From: Ascaphus truei
Taxonomy: Eukaryota > Chordata > Amphibia > Anura > Ascaphidae
NCBI GenBank assembly: GCA_036426205.1
Contig: CM071574.1
Coordinates: forward strand, 12,023,709 to 12,087,708
Direction of reading: 5' to 3'
DNA: 64,000 nucleotides
Positions 33,077 through 44,406 of this stretch are shown here, one piece after another (position 1 is the first letter of the stretch; each line of letters begins with the position of its first letter). The translations under genes and the position numbers were made by a program. The notes below the pieces were generated by a model. The model was given only the letters and a program-made list of their open reading frames with translations, made no database searches and was not told where the DNA came from.

Positions 33077-33593
33077 TGGAAGCGATCACTTTTTGGGATG
33101 TGTGAATCGCTTACAGTATGTGTTCTCTTCAGTGGAAGCCCTGAAAGGTGGCACATTTTTAAAGATAAAATTGGGTGTTCACTGCATGGTCTAAGTGACA
33201 CTATATGCAAGAGAGGAAGCAGTTCGTCCAATTGCGAAAAACTTCCATGGATAATGGAAGCTTTAAAGAAGATAATTTCATCCAAAAAGCTTTCAAGTGA
33301 AGCTCATTCCGAAGGAGTAGGCCAAAAAGATTATTTTATATCCTTCAAACCAGTTGTACTTGCAACATACTGGATAAAAGTTGTGAACAGTTTTGAAGAG
33401 AGAAACCCGATTTTGCAATCAAGATCTATTTCAATTGAAATTGGAGCAGCAAATATTAAAGCTCTTTCTGCAGAAATGCAGTCACTTCAGGAAAAGTGGC
33501 AGGATTCAAGTTCAGAAAACAGACTTGTTGCTGATAATCTTCATATACCTAAGGATTTAAGCACACGTCCACAGATGAAAAGAACAAAGCATC

Positions 33594-33996
33594 TACACTG
33601 GCGACACACTTTATTCGAGCTTGGCTAGTCCCACGAATTCGGGTATACCCGGGTGTATTGAGGTTTGTGACTGTTTTCTGCCCGAGTACATTGAGTTATT
33701 TTCCAAGCAGGGATTGAAGCATTTTATTCCCTATGGCTGCAATACTGCACAGTATATATATATATATACTGCATTACAATTCATGAATTTATGCCATCTG
33801 GTAGACACGCGAAGCATTGCAGCCTATTAAACCCTAATCATTATCATTTAACAGATCAGCCGCCCATCAGCCAGGCATGAACCCAGGCTGGGAAGGCAAA
33901 TGCAACGGGGCTTGTCAGAGGTTAGGAGTGGCGCATTCCAGGTATCTGCCAGGTACATACCGGGTATTTGCTCGAATAAAGTGTGTCGGTGCAGTA
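33594..33996. mobile_element. TA-flanked MITE, family B, copy in hAT
   Basis: The left tip is TACACTGGCG ACACACTTTATTCGAGC; the right tip (complement) is TACTGCACCG ACACACTTTATTCGAGC, with TA at both borders. The interior has (TA)n and GCATTACAATTCATGAATTT. It closely matches 48919-49327, so both are young copies. It disrupts the transposase before its C-terminal part. Confidence 0.85.
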
Positions 33997-34639
33997 AATG
34001 AATCTGAAGACCATCTTGAATTGGAAGATGCTGAGACAACATTCAAGGTTAATGTTTTCCTTGTTGTACTCGATTCCATTATTTGTGATCTTAACCAACG
34101 TTTTCAATCCATGGAAAATGTATGCAACTTGGTTTTTCCCATTTTAAAATTGAGAACTATGACAGAAGAAGAATTTGTGACATCCGATGAAACTCTGGTG
34201 TCTAAATACCCGAAAGACCTTACACCATTTTTAGCAAGTGAAATGTGACTTCGAAAAGAATACAACGCCATATTTGCATGAGACTCTGGTCCACTCAACT
34301 TATTGAATGCGATTTATTTGTTACAACATGAAGGAATATTTGGAGAGGTATGCATTGCTTTCAGAATTTTCTGCACCCTACCTCTATCGGTGGCTGAAGT
34401 TGAACGAGCATTCAGCAAATTATCAATGGTAAAAAACTTCCTCCGTTCAACAATTAGTTAACAGCGCCTCAACAATCTAGCAATTGAGCACTAACTCGCT
34501 CAAAAACTAAATTTTCGCGACCTGATAAAAGATTTTGCCAGCCTAAAAATTAGGAGATGGTCAACTCAGATTTAGAACCATTAAAGATTATTGTTTTGAA
34601 GATTCATCTAAATTTAAATAGCAGCCCCTGATAATGTTT

Positions 34640-34905
34640 GAGATAATTCAATGAAAATCAATTGTTTGGAGCTTAGTGGCCATCCTTCCAGGGTTTAAGC
34701 TCACCCCACTGTAAGTAGCAGGTTTTTTTCATGTCCCTGTGTAGGACAGGTCTATTGGGGCAATTCTCCCTCCACTGCAGAGGTACAGTAAATGAGAATT
34801 TACACAGTTAGTGTTAGGACCTGCAAATGGTCATGCCGTGATGTGGCTGCAGGCTTCTAATGCTTTGACCAAAGGGTTTAACTAATGACACTTATTCATG
34901 AGAAT
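34640..34905 (-). repeat. Interspersed repeat D, inverted copy
   Basis: Contains, inverted, the phrases AACCCTTTGGCC, AAGCCTGCAG, GCATGACCA and GCAGGTCCTAACAC that recur in order at 41920-42128, 44960-45330 and 45408-45775. Family class not recognised. Confidence 0.6.
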
Positions 34906-35022
34906 ACGAACATTGAAGTATCTAACTATATATTTTGTCAAATTGGATGTAGCATTGGGTATCTTTGTCTTTTGTTATATACATTTGGCCACACTCGGAG
35001 CACTCTTTTTGATACATACACT

Positions 35023-35446
35023 GTATATAGCAAATAAAAAGATCACTTGTGAGCACATTCACATGTCTTAGGCAGGTCTGCAGCCCTGCCTTTCACCATT
35101 ATCACCCAGCATACAGTGTTTCCACTGCAGCAAGGGAGTCTGGATAATGACATGCAAATGAGCACACTGTCACCTTTTTCCTGAAAAAACATTGTTACAT
35201 GGAACCCATATAAGCTAATGCTCGCTGTCAACACTGCTTTAAAGCACAGCATGCGAATCAGTTGCAAAGCCAGAGAAACCATTGACAGACATGTTTCAAC
35301 ATTAATGGGTATTATCAGTATGAAGTTGGTTGTACTGCTGGCTTTGCAATTTTCAAGACTGTAGGGTTTACCATCACGTTTTAAGTTATGGTGGGGGAAA
35401 AAGGCAACAAGAAACCTCCACCGTATTGCATATAGCAAATAAAAAT
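35023..35446 (-). mobile_element. Hammerhead-bearing ~400 bp repeat, inverted copy
   Basis: The minus strand matches 10821-11266: GCTCATTTGCATGTCATT, CCCTTGCTGCAGTGGAA, GCTGGGTGATAATGGTGAAA and CAGACCTGCCTAAGACATG. TATAGCAAATAAAAA occurs at 35026 and 35431, so this too is one unit plus the start of the next (~405 bp period). At ~35290-35345 the minus strand keeps CTGATAATACCCATTAATG and GAAACATGTCTGTC, a damaged hammerhead. Core position CTGATGA is now CTGATAA and stem I is broken, so inactivity is expected. Confidence 0.7.
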
Positions 35447-35684
35447 ATCATTATATGAACAGGGATGTCCCTGGGAACAGAAATGTATTGCTTTCAGTTC
35501 AGAGACCACCCATGTTTATGAGATATTTAGAGTTTCACATGCCAGTAACTAAATAAAAAACACACGATAGTCACCCACTAGAAAGCAGTGATGTTATTTT
35601 CCCATAATGTTGCAGCTTTCAATTGGCTGCCGGAGATTGTGGGACCATATTGTTTCGATAGCATCAGAAAACATTATGTACCAC

Positions 35685-35812
35685 TCAGTTCTTTTGCAGT
35701 AGTATAAGATTTATTGCATTGCTTTTTCCACAACCCTAATGAAGGCCACTAGGAGACCGAAACGTTGGTGATGTGCAATAAATCTTAAAATACTGCAAAT
35801 GAACTAAGGAGT
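35685..35812. mobile_element. Palindromic Penelope-type terminus
   Basis: Arms of ~35 bp (TCAGTTCTTTTGCAGTAG, AAGATTTATTGCAT and complement) enclose CCTAATGAAGGCC..GACCGAAACGTTGG, a degenerate hammerhead-like core that lacks a GTC cleavage site. Confidence 0.55.
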
Positions 35813-37160
35813 TAATACTGTATGCTGCTATATATACGTTTTAGGATATACAGGACATTCCCTGCATTGGAGCACCTCCATAAGCACATACTGTACAGTA
35901 GGTAATACTGCTTTAGACTTCAGGGTGATAGCATTTTTTAGAGTGTGCCATCTTAAACTGCCTATTTTTGTGGTCATATTGTTCCACCTGGATCACCATT
36001 CAGTTCATGGGGATTAGTAAAATAAATATCACTCAGATCTGGAAGGTCCCCAGAGATAGAAATTGCAGGATTAAACTTCAAAGGACCATTATTAATGTCA
36101 AAAGAACAGCAGATCAATGAAAAATAAAAAGCTTAAGCCATGAACAAATGTTAACAATGGTTAGGGAGTGTTTTAGCATGCCGAGTTTGCTCAATTTATT
36201 GCAACTCCAGTGTAAAGTATATTACATGGGACTGTGCAGTAGCTTCAATTTCTGCATATTGCAGTAGAAGTGCTACTTGACAGAGTGGATGGCACGACAT
36301 GAGCCTAAATATGTTGAAATGCTATGTTCTGGAGGATTACAGTGTGACAGGTTACAAAACTGGCAGTTGTCATACTGATGCTAAATAGATTTTAAGAGCT
36401 ATTTGGAATATTTGCCTGTTAGTATAAACATACTTACCAAGTTACTTTAATGATTTCAAGTTACGTGTTGGTATGGGGAGATTTCATTCAACTTTGCCAC
36501 ACGATATCATGTTTTCATTATGTTTCCATTATGTTTTATTCCTCTCTACATGCTGTCTACAATGTCAGAGGCAGCTGCGGTTAATTTTAAACAGAAATCT
36601 TTGAATTCTTTTGATTTCTTTTTGTTTCAACATATGTGAAGATGAAAGTGAGGATTCTGAAATAGTCTGAATTTTTAACACAAGGTAACAGTGTGATGTA
36701 CTTTTGTACTATAGTAGCTTCATTTATGTATTGTTACTGGGCCCCACATTTGCACAATGGATTACAGATTCTGTCAAAGTATCTTGTACTCTCATAACAT
36801 TTCAGTTATTTGCAGTGACTCACTTTAAAACAAAAATGCAACTATTTAATATCTTTATAATTACGTTTTTGCCTATGTTTTCTCTCCCAGGACATACTTG
36901 AGAACAAGACAGTACACCTCAACTTAACTTTCCTGAAAAAATGTTATACTTTAAATAAAGCTGCAATCTGTAGGATCTCAACTGTAAGTCTAAATACTAA
37001 CTTAAGTGCACAACTTCAAAATCTTTAATATAAAAATAACTGTTTTACTGAAATCTAGCTTTTTGATGAATGTCTTCACGTGTAACAATATTTCAAGTGA
37101 TCCAGGCTGAGATTGCTGATAGGCACTCTGTAATTTTAACTGAACTGCAGCGGTAAGGTC
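35813..37160. other. Unassigned AT-rich DNA
   Basis: No repeat family or gene recognised. Frame 36704-36901 has no domain. 36540-36660 is TAAT/ATTTGA-rich unique sequence. Confidence 0.35.
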
Positions 37161-37570
37161 AATTGTAGATAAAGTTTTGTTTTTTTATCAGCAGAGAGAT
37201 GATAGCTGAATCCAAAGGAGTCAATGAGGTCACACAGCAAGAGTGTACATACAGTAGAGAGAAGAGTAGCAGAGCTAAAACACAGCCTTGCGGAGCACGT
37301 ACAGAGAGTTCCGTAGAGGTCAAGGAGGAGTGGGCTGAAGGGACATTGATGGATTCAAAGTCAGAAAGGAAATTGTACTGTAGGTGGCCTATAGATGACA
37401 GCAAAATGCAGAGAGTGGAGAGAACAGGTGACTACTTTAGTATGGTCCTCAAAGGATGATAATGTTGGGGGAGCAGGTGTAGGTAGAGGGTGAAACGTGA
37501 GAGCAGAGTCAGAGAGCCACGTTTCAGTTAGTGCAAAGAGGGGAAGAAGGCGAGACAAAACAGGTCATGT
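37160..37570 (-). pseudogene. L2-type LINE fragment (endonuclease and RT pieces)
   Basis: Minus strand. ALTETWLSDSALTFHPLP and DHTKVVTCSLHSLHFAVIYR (37370-37550) match the APE-type endonuclease of L2 LINEs. GHLQYNFLSDFESINVPSAH with STELSVRAPQGCVLALLLF (37170-37400) matches RT around the PQGsVLgpLLF motif. Most of the stretch between these domains is missing, so this is an internally deleted, dead copy. Confidence 0.7.
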
Positions 37571-39635
37571 ACAGCTGGTATTTTTTTTAAAGAGGGGGCG
37601 TTCCAGAGAGCACATGGAAAAGTGAGAGAACCAGAGGATTTCTTTGTAGGAAGCACCTTGATTATTTTTAACTTTAATTGTGTACTCCTAATCCGAAGCA
37701 AGTGGGATGAAGGTACTATAAAGTACTGGAATAGAGATAAATTAATCGCCTTATATTGTAATCTCAAAAGAGAAAACTCCAATATAATTCAAGAGAAAAT
37801 AAATATACAACCATATGGTGATATGGGGCGAGACAAACGTCCTTGTGGTTTCCAATGATGTTCAGTATGATTGAATATCAGGTGCATGTAATAAAAGAAA
37901 ACCCCCGACTCTGGAAACGCGTAGAGTTAATCCTACTATCTCTGCACAGCCCAAGTTTCTACAGCGGTAGAGATTACAGACCGACCACAGCCGATCGGGG
38001 AACACCGGAACCAGTATCCCTCACATCTCGTGCGCTCTGCGAGTGAGAGTGGGGAGAGAAGCCCTTTACTGCAGATGTAGACTGGATACAGATCATCATG
38101 AGAAGCACTGATCACTGACTGCCATCAGCGGTGCCACCACGGATCGGGAAGCAGTCCTGCTACAGCACAGGTTGAATTGCTTTCTACCCTCCAATTGTAT
38201 TTACTTTGCATCTCTCATGCATACTTTGTTAAGCGTTAAAACTACAGTACTAATCATAACACATTTAAAATGATTAACATTCTTCTCAGGACATAACAGG
38301 ATTCTTTCTGTTGGGCCATAGAGTAGCAACAACATAGGGCTTAATAGGAAGCATATATTATGGAGTATGGTGTAACGAAGTAGAAGTAGTTACAAAGAAA
38401 CATTTAAATACAGATGAAAAATAACAAAATATACAGATGACTATGAGTAAAAGAGATTAATTAGGGAATACTTAAAACTAGATTATTAGAAGAAACTATG
38501 CCAAAGATGCCAATACATGAATAAAAAGAGTTAAGACTCAGATCAAATAGAGCTATAATTTAGTGCAAGCATAATATTGCATTTACTGTATAGTCATGAC
38601 ATTTTAATACTGTATCATCCTTTTCTGCCAATCAGACTCAAAGCACTTCGCAATTACAATATAGTGCGTGTTAAGCAGCATTGTACATAAGATTTTTACA
38701 GACACAACCCAGATAAAGTAACTTCCCAAGATCACCAGGCACTGACACAGAGAATTGAACCAGATTCCACTGCTTCAAACTCAGGGTTGTTGTTATGAGA
38801 GTCAGAGTCTCACTCACTGAGCCTTCACTCACTAAGCAAATAAAAACTGTAGTTCCACACATTTTGCTCCAATTAGAGCAACATTAAGCCCATTCACTGT
38901 ACAGTATCTACTTTCTTGCCCATGGCACCCTTTTTGTGCCCTCCACTCTATTACTGTACATAAGTGCTCTGATTTGGCGTTTGTAAAAACGTTGTCGAAA
39001 TTTAATCCAGTTTCAGTAACTATCACATTTCCAATATAGTAGAACACAAGTTTGGTTTATTTGTGCTGTAAATCAGAGCCTCAAAACATCTCTGTGGTCA
39101 AAGTGGCCTTTTACTTTGCTCCTTCTTTCATGGCTTTACCAATTGCAACGTAGAAATACAGAAGTGCCTCAAACATATTTCACTCCTTTTATTCATTGTT
39201 TAATCGGCTGTTATTCGCTGCATGGCAAAATATTGTTCACAGCTGTTTAACTATAAATGTTAATAAAATGAATCAGAAAGCATCAAAACAGCTTTTTTTT
39301 TTTTAATTAGTCACTTCAGAAGTACTACATTTAATTGCATTTACTTTGCCACGGGGAATGTTTGTATCGTCTCACTGCAAAAAAACGACATGATGTGCAA
39401 GTTTATAATAACACAATAATCTTTTTTTGAAATGTAATAACATTTTGTATTTGGAAAAAATATATTTACATTCTGAAAAGGATAGTTAAACATTTTAATT
39501 CTGCGTGATTAGAATACGTTCTGCATATTAAAGAGATGCTGCATTCATTTGTGTAAAATGCATGTCAATGTGGGTTTGAAATTGGGCAGGATTTTTCCCA
39601 TATGTGACATCTACAAGGATTAGATAGAGACATAA
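37571..39635. other. Unassigned DNA, including a candidate conserved stretch
   Basis: 37900-38160 is slightly GC-richer but has no exon I recognise. 39290-39560 is unique AT-rich DNA with TTTAATTAG and GCGTGATTAGAATACG words, a possible conserved non-coding element. Short frames here have no domains. Confidence 0.35.
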
Positions 39636-40440
39636 CAAGGGCAGGTTTGTTGCTAATTGGGATACCTTTTAACAAATCAACTAATATTTTTAGATACAGG
39701 TGTACATGAATTTTGTGATCTTAGCATTTCCTTCCACGGATACATTTGCAAGGTGTCTATACGTCCGCCCTTCGTGGCATCTTTTGATTCTTGAATAGCG
39801 GAAGAATAGGTTTTGTTTTAGGTGGAAGGCTGAATATTATTTTTTCACTTGAATAATGGACAGCCATATGAATATTAATTGACAGGTGTTAGATCTCTAC
39901 AGATCAGGTCCTTCTAGGGCAAGAAAAACATAACTTCTCCCGGGAGCACATATAACGCAACGGATATGGGATGCTTTCAAATAGTATAGCATACGAGCTC
40001 GGAGGTGTAAGAATTCAAGGAGACTGATTGTTGAATTCTCACAACTGACTTTAATGGATCACAAAGCAGGTTTTATACATAAGGCAGGGACAAAAATACC
40101 GTTGTCATCTGTTACAAATATGGGTACACATCTAAATTTACATGTAACCTTCACATAATGCCTTTTCTGTAGATCTTAAAACATTTAACTGCTGAGCAAG
40201 AGACATATACAATGGTGACTTATAAGGCAGTCATGTCCTCTTTAACAGCATATGACAGATTCAACAACAGCTGCTTTCAAAGCTACTCACAACTAGTCTC
40301 CGAGAAAGATAGCAATGCCAGCATATACTGTTTAACCTTATCAATTCCAGAACTTACAGAAGACAGTTTTAACCTTACAACAGGCTAGCAATATTTCAGA
40401 ATAAAAACTGAATTACATTAGATATTACATAGACCCCAGG
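39636..40440. repeat. Local duplication, copy 1 (with LTR insertion)
   Basis: TTAGCATTTCCTTCCAC, CGTCCGCCCTTC, AATATTAATTGACAGG and AATATTTCAGAATAAAAACT match 40715-40964 in order. Copy 1 is longer because it carries the LTR at 39887-40379. Confidence 0.75.
39887..40379 (-). mobile_element. Solo LTR with 5 bp target duplication
   Basis: 493 bp bounded by TGTTAG...CTTACA (TG...CA, short inverted repeat) and flanked on both sides by ACAGG (39882-39886 and 40380-40384). The paralogous copy has the uninterrupted site once (GACAGGCTATC, 40910-). On the minus strand TATAAAA is followed ~25 bp later by CATTAAAG, suggesting promoter and polyadenylation signal in that orientation. No internal retroelement genes. 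Class is retrovirus-like or Gypsy, undetermined. Confidence 0.8.
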
Positions 40441-40449
40441 GTTTCCAAC

Positions 40450-40504
40450 TCCGTCCTCAAGGGCCACCAACAGGTCAGGTTTTAAGGCCACCCCTGCTTC
40501 AGCA
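40450..40504. mobile_element. Half of a hAT foldback MITE
   Basis: CAGGGTTTCCAACTCCG, CTCAAGGGCCACCAACAGG and TCAGGTTTTAAGGCC match the left half of 40965-41141, then break off. Confidence 0.7.
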
Positions 40505-40714
40505 TACAGAAAAAAGAAAGAAAAAAACGCACCACCGATAAAGAAAGAGGGTGACTAAAAATGTAAAAAAAAATGAAAAAAGTTTATTGGGTCATTGACA
40601 ATAAGACCGACATGTTTCATGCAAAAACGCGCTTTATCAATGTCCCTTCAGAGCTAGCCTCCATCATGGATATTTAAATACCCCGTGATCCCGGCAAAAC
40701 ATCGGCACTTACGT
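40505..40714 (-). mobile_element. Non-autonomous element with Penelope-type terminus
   Basis: A-rich start, then AAGTTTATTGGGTCATTGAC and the minus-strand ACATTGATAAAGCGCG..TGCATGAAACATG (40612-40645), a degenerate ribozyme-like end. It separates the two copies of the local duplication. Confidence 0.4.
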
Positions 40715-40964
40715 CATCAAGAAGGGATACTTTTTAACGGACCAACTAATATATTTAGATATAGGTGAACATGATTTTTTGTTATCTTAGCATTTCCTTC
40801 CACAGATACATTTACAAGAAGTGTCTAAACGTCTGCCCTTCATTGCATCTGTTGATTCCTTTTTTCATCTGAACACTGGACAACAATAGGAATATTAAGA
40901 ACATTAATTGACAGGCTATCAATATTTCAGAATAAAAACTGAATTACATAGATATTACATAGAC
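40715..40964. repeat. Local duplication, copy 2 (empty LTR site)
   Basis: Paralogue of 39636-40440 lacking the LTR, with ACAGG present once at 40911-40915. Confidence 0.75.
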
Positions 40965-41141
40965 CAGGGGTGTCCAACTCCAGTCCTCAAGGGCCACCAT
41001 CAGCTCAGGTTTTCAGGCTATCCCTGCTTCAGCACAGGTGGCTCAATCAGGGGCCCTGATTGAGGCACCTGTGCTAAAGCAGGGATAGCCAGAAAACCTG
41101 ACCTGTTGGTGGCCCTTGAGGACTGCAGGTGGCTACCTCTG
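40965..41141. mobile_element. hAT foldback MITE
   Basis: Ends CAGGGGTGTCCAACTCC and complement of TGGCTACCTCTG. The two halves are inverted copies (CTCAAGGGCCACCA, TATCCCTGCTTCAGCACAGG and GGCTCAATCAGGGGCCC with complements). Familiar from many vertebrate genomes. The flanking duplication is imperfect (ACATAGAC/ACAGACAT). Confidence 0.8.
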
Positions 41142-41662
41142 ACAGACATTCACTCATAACTAGTTGTCTCCTTGGTTTCTTCCATTCACTGTTATTTAGA
41201 TGTCCTTAACACATTTATTTGCACTTATTTATTTATTTATAAAATATTTTACCAGGAAGTAATACATTGAGAGTTACCTCTCGTTTTCAAGTATGTCCTT
41301 ATTCACAAATCCCTATTGGTAACCATGCCCATGTATTTCCATTGGAAAATACTACCATACATGTTAATACTAACATAAAACTCCCACTCATTTGGGAAAA
41401 AGAGAATATTATCTTGAGAAATTACAAACTATGTGCTTCAAATTTACAAAGTATCAAAATGCTCATGGATCGCACAGATGATTGATAGCATCCATGCATA
41501 TGGACTTTCATATATCTCGAGTCTTGATTAAAGAAGGCAACTTGTCAATTTTTACAATCTCATTTACACTAGTATTTTAACAGGCTTTCCAGGTCACATG
41601 GAAATATTTGCAGAATTCAGATTTGGAATAATAAGCTTGGTAGTAATGACCTACTTTTCTGA
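41142..41662. other. Anuran-type interspersed repeat and unassigned DNA
   Basis: 41210-41300 (TTTATAAAATATTTTACC, GGAAGTAATACATTGAGAG, TTACCTCTCGTTTTC) is a phrase I associate with frog genomes. The rest is unassigned. The frame at 41267-41485 has no domain. Confidence 0.45.
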
Positions 41663-42128
41663 AACAAAATAAGCTGGATAAGAAAGGATTTTACATAAAA
41701 TAATTGAGAGAATTATAGACTGAAGAAAAGTCAAAGGTCTTTCCAATATCAGAGAGCTAAAATAATGGTCACCAGATAGATACTGTATGAACCAAAAAAA
41801 CACATACTGTATACTAACAACAAAACAGAGTCTATGTGGAAACATTCTAATTGCATTATTTTTCTATGCTAGAATTACTCTAAAAGGAGCTTAATTAAAA
41901 TGATCAACAAAAAAAAAAACCAGAAAGGCCCAGCGCAACATACAAAAGTGACACAACATATAGTACAATACATCAGTAATCTGCTCATGAGTAAGGGTCA
42001 TGTAGTTAAACCCTTTGGCCACAGCGTTTTAAGCCTGCAGCCAACATCAAGGCATGACCAATTTGCAGGTCCTAACACTACCTGGCACAATTCTCATGTA
42101 CCTCTCTTTTTTGCTGGAGGGAGAACAA
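41663..42128. repeat. Segmental duplication, copy 1
   Basis: From AAAATAAGCTGGATAAG to CTGGAGGGAGAACAACC it matches 44715-45178 almost base for base, including non-repetitive sequence such as AGTCAAAGGTCTTTCCAA. It contains interspersed repeat D (41920-42128). Confidence 0.9.
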
Positions 42129-43054
42129 CCATTGTCTGTATAAACAATAATAGACAGCACTCTAAACCAGAAAATATGATGAAAAATGATGAGGTGCACA
42201 AAGCGTAGTGGGCCCAAACAACCCCACTCAAAATCATGTAAATCCCAAAGTAGGCTCCAGCACACTATAATAGATGGAAACATGTAGATAGTTTCAGAAT
42301 AAGTCACAAATTTAAAAGCGTGAAAAATATATGTAACGGGTATTCCCCCCCCCAATCGCAGATATAGTGTGGGTGAAAGGGAACATACAATGTTACCATA
42401 GGTGTGGTGCATTACCTGTTGGCTCACAGGAGGGCTGAGCTTCCGCCACGGGAACCTGGGGCAATATATACTAGGGGTAACCACTTACTCAATTCAGCGC
42501 CTCCACCTGCGATGGCTCCCACCAGAGGGGGAGTGGTTCCTCGCAGGACAATCACAATAATCACATACACGGTGAGGTATAATAACTAATACTATTTACT
42601 TAGGTACATAAGATAACACATATCATGACAATACCAACATAACCGGTGTCCCTCTCTAGAGGAGACACTTACCACTGCGTCGCGCAGGACGCTTTCCCAA
42701 CACCAGGTGATCCCACCCAGTGTCCATAGAATCCCATTGGTGCACTTATGACTGTATGATACCTGCCGAGCACTCCGGTGCTCGGATCAGCAACACTTCA
42801 CAAAGGGTCAGACGTGCGATGAATCCGTCTGATCCCAACCTTGAGTTATTCTCTGCGGCCCCGACTTGGGCCCGAACTCCTTAACTGGAACCGCAGCGTC
42901 CGCTGAGTCCCTACCTAACACTATAACAACGTGACACACACTGCACTATAACAACGTCCCTACAGCACAGCATCCTTAAGTGGCTTAAGGAAAACTCCAA
43001 GGGCCTGCCGGGGTGCCTATCCTATGCAGGTAGGTCCCTGCACCCACCGTACTC

Positions 43055-43262
43055 ATAACACAGGCCCTGGGCCATGGCTCCCCGGATTAGTTACTGCTAT
43101 GAACCCCCCAGTTGCCTCATACTACGCGCAACGCGGACCTGGGCTATGGCTCCCTGGATTGGGTACCGCTATGAACCCCCCAGTTGCCTCACGCCACTTG
43201 CAATACGGACCCTGGGCTATGGCTCCCCGGACTGGTTACCGCTATGAACCCCCCAGTTGTCT
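43055..43262. repeat. ~72 bp minisatellite, about three units
   Basis: GCTATGAACCCCCCAGTTG recurs at 43096, 43168 and 43241, alternating with GGGCTATGGCTCCC(C/T)GGA. Confidence 0.9.
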
Positions 43263-44292
43263 CACGTCGCTTGCCTCACCTAAATCCTGCAGAAACGCTC
43301 TGCAGACTAACACTCAGCCCACTTGTCCCTTTCTATTCCCCAGCTCTAACTACAGCAAGTGACAGGGTCCCTAACCTGAGGCTATCCCTGGCAACACTCA
43401 CTAACCTAGTGGGGGAATAAGGGCTAACTTGGACCTTAGGGCCGCTGGATTAGTGCAGGGAGTCCCTGACTCCTGCACCTTACCTCCTTCCCTGGGCTGC
43501 TCCTGACTCTGACTGCCCACGCAGCTGCAAGCCCGCGAAATGTATCCTTTGCTTCTGCAGATCCTTGGCCCTCATTGGCCACACTGATGCACTTGGTTTG
43601 CTTGGCCCTAAGCCTCATGGGAATTGTAGTCCCGTGGAGGCTGTACTTACATTGGGGCCGCGTGCGCGCCTTCCCTATGCCTGCACTAACCCCTAATGGC
43701 CGCCGCAACCTCTCTCTCACTGTCCCTACTCTCGTGCGACTCTTTCCTGCCCTCGCGCGACCCTCTAAGAGCTGTCTCAACTCCCTACCTAGTCCTGCGC
43801 ATGCGCGACTCTGTTGGCCCGCCGGGAGCTTATTGCGCATGTGCGAACCGGTGCGACATGGCGGCGCCCTGCGCGAGAGCCGCCAGAGATCTCCTGCACT
43901 CCGGTGCGCTCCCTCCTCGGCCCCCACCCTTCGCAATGGCCGTCGGGTCTGCCGCTGGCCTCTGGCAGTACCCGCCATCGGTCCTGGCCACAGAGGTCGC
44001 AGGGGGCAAAGGGTGACCTGGCTACATATAAATGTACAAAATTGGAACTGCTCACTGACTCATTTAGCAAAGTATACAGCTATAATTATCACACTGGGGT
44101 GGGGGGGAGGGGGAGAGATAGAAAGGAAAGGGAAGGGTAGGGTAAAAATGAGGGTATGGGGAACAGAAAAACATATAAAGACACTGGGGTAGGGTAAGAG
44201 GGGCAACGTTTCAGGGTAGGAACCCTTCCTTCTGACCCGTTCCCCTGGGTTCACAGGAACCTCAAGGTACTTCCCTTGACCCTTATTCCCCC

Positions 44293-44406
44293 TCTAAGAC
44301 ACAAGAATGAAAGCTTAAGCAAAAAATCACAGAGTAATGCAATCATAAAGCTTCTAAGACACAAGAATGAAAGCTTAAGCAAAAATCACAGAGTAATGCA
44401 ATCATC
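44293..44406. repeat. 56-58 bp tandem duplication
   Basis: CTAAGACACAAGAATGAAAG..ATCACAGAGTAATGCAATCAT occurs twice in direct succession with only an A-run difference. Confidence 0.95.

Larger units (their letters stand above)
31044..34575 (+). pseudogene. hAT transposase pseudogene (TTF zinc finger, DUF4371, hATC)
   Basis: Domain order is typical. First comes a basic/acidic N-terminus (31044-31450: SGSLKRK, KEREEEEDRLRNKK). A TTF-type finger follows (31570-31680: WSPSKHVVYCFTCLAFPPD). The DUF4371 part has ETEKFAALLERLLDVTLFLA, NLGDLHNGNFLGLLELI (32070-32320), SVICDATPDVSHTEQNVIVL (32395-32460) and CRGQGLDNGAN (32600-32640). Then come FSGSPERWHIFKDKIG (33128-33170) and, at 34380-34490, the hATC dimerisation block LSVAEVERAFSKLSMVKNFLRS. 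Of the RNase H-fold acidic residues, the D of CDAT is visible. The intact gene cut and pasted hAT DNA. Stops (for example at 31077 and 34459), frameshifts and three insertions show that it is dead. Confidence 0.8.
29789..34630 (+). mobile_element. hAT element (ZMYM/TTF-DUF4371 type), nested and decayed
   Basis: The proposed left end is CAGGGCCGCCAAGAGG (29789-); the right end AGCAGCCCCTG (34620-34630) gives CAGGGGCTGC on the other strand. The ends are hAT-like but not a convincing pair, and no target duplication was seen, so the outer limits are tentative. The transposase region 31044-34575 is clear. Three smaller elements are inserted in it (31697-31938, 32763-33076, 33594-33996). Confidence 0.5.

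Noticed and set aside
32792..33628. 278-codon frame as an independent gene
   Set aside because: It stitches half of the foldback element to the hAT transposase; only the downstream part is transposase.
43436..44192. Possible CpG-island promoter with first exon
   Set aside because: CpG-rich, but frames overlap on both strands and have no domain. It lies in a segment between duplicate copies and may be LTR-derived; no splice-site chain found.
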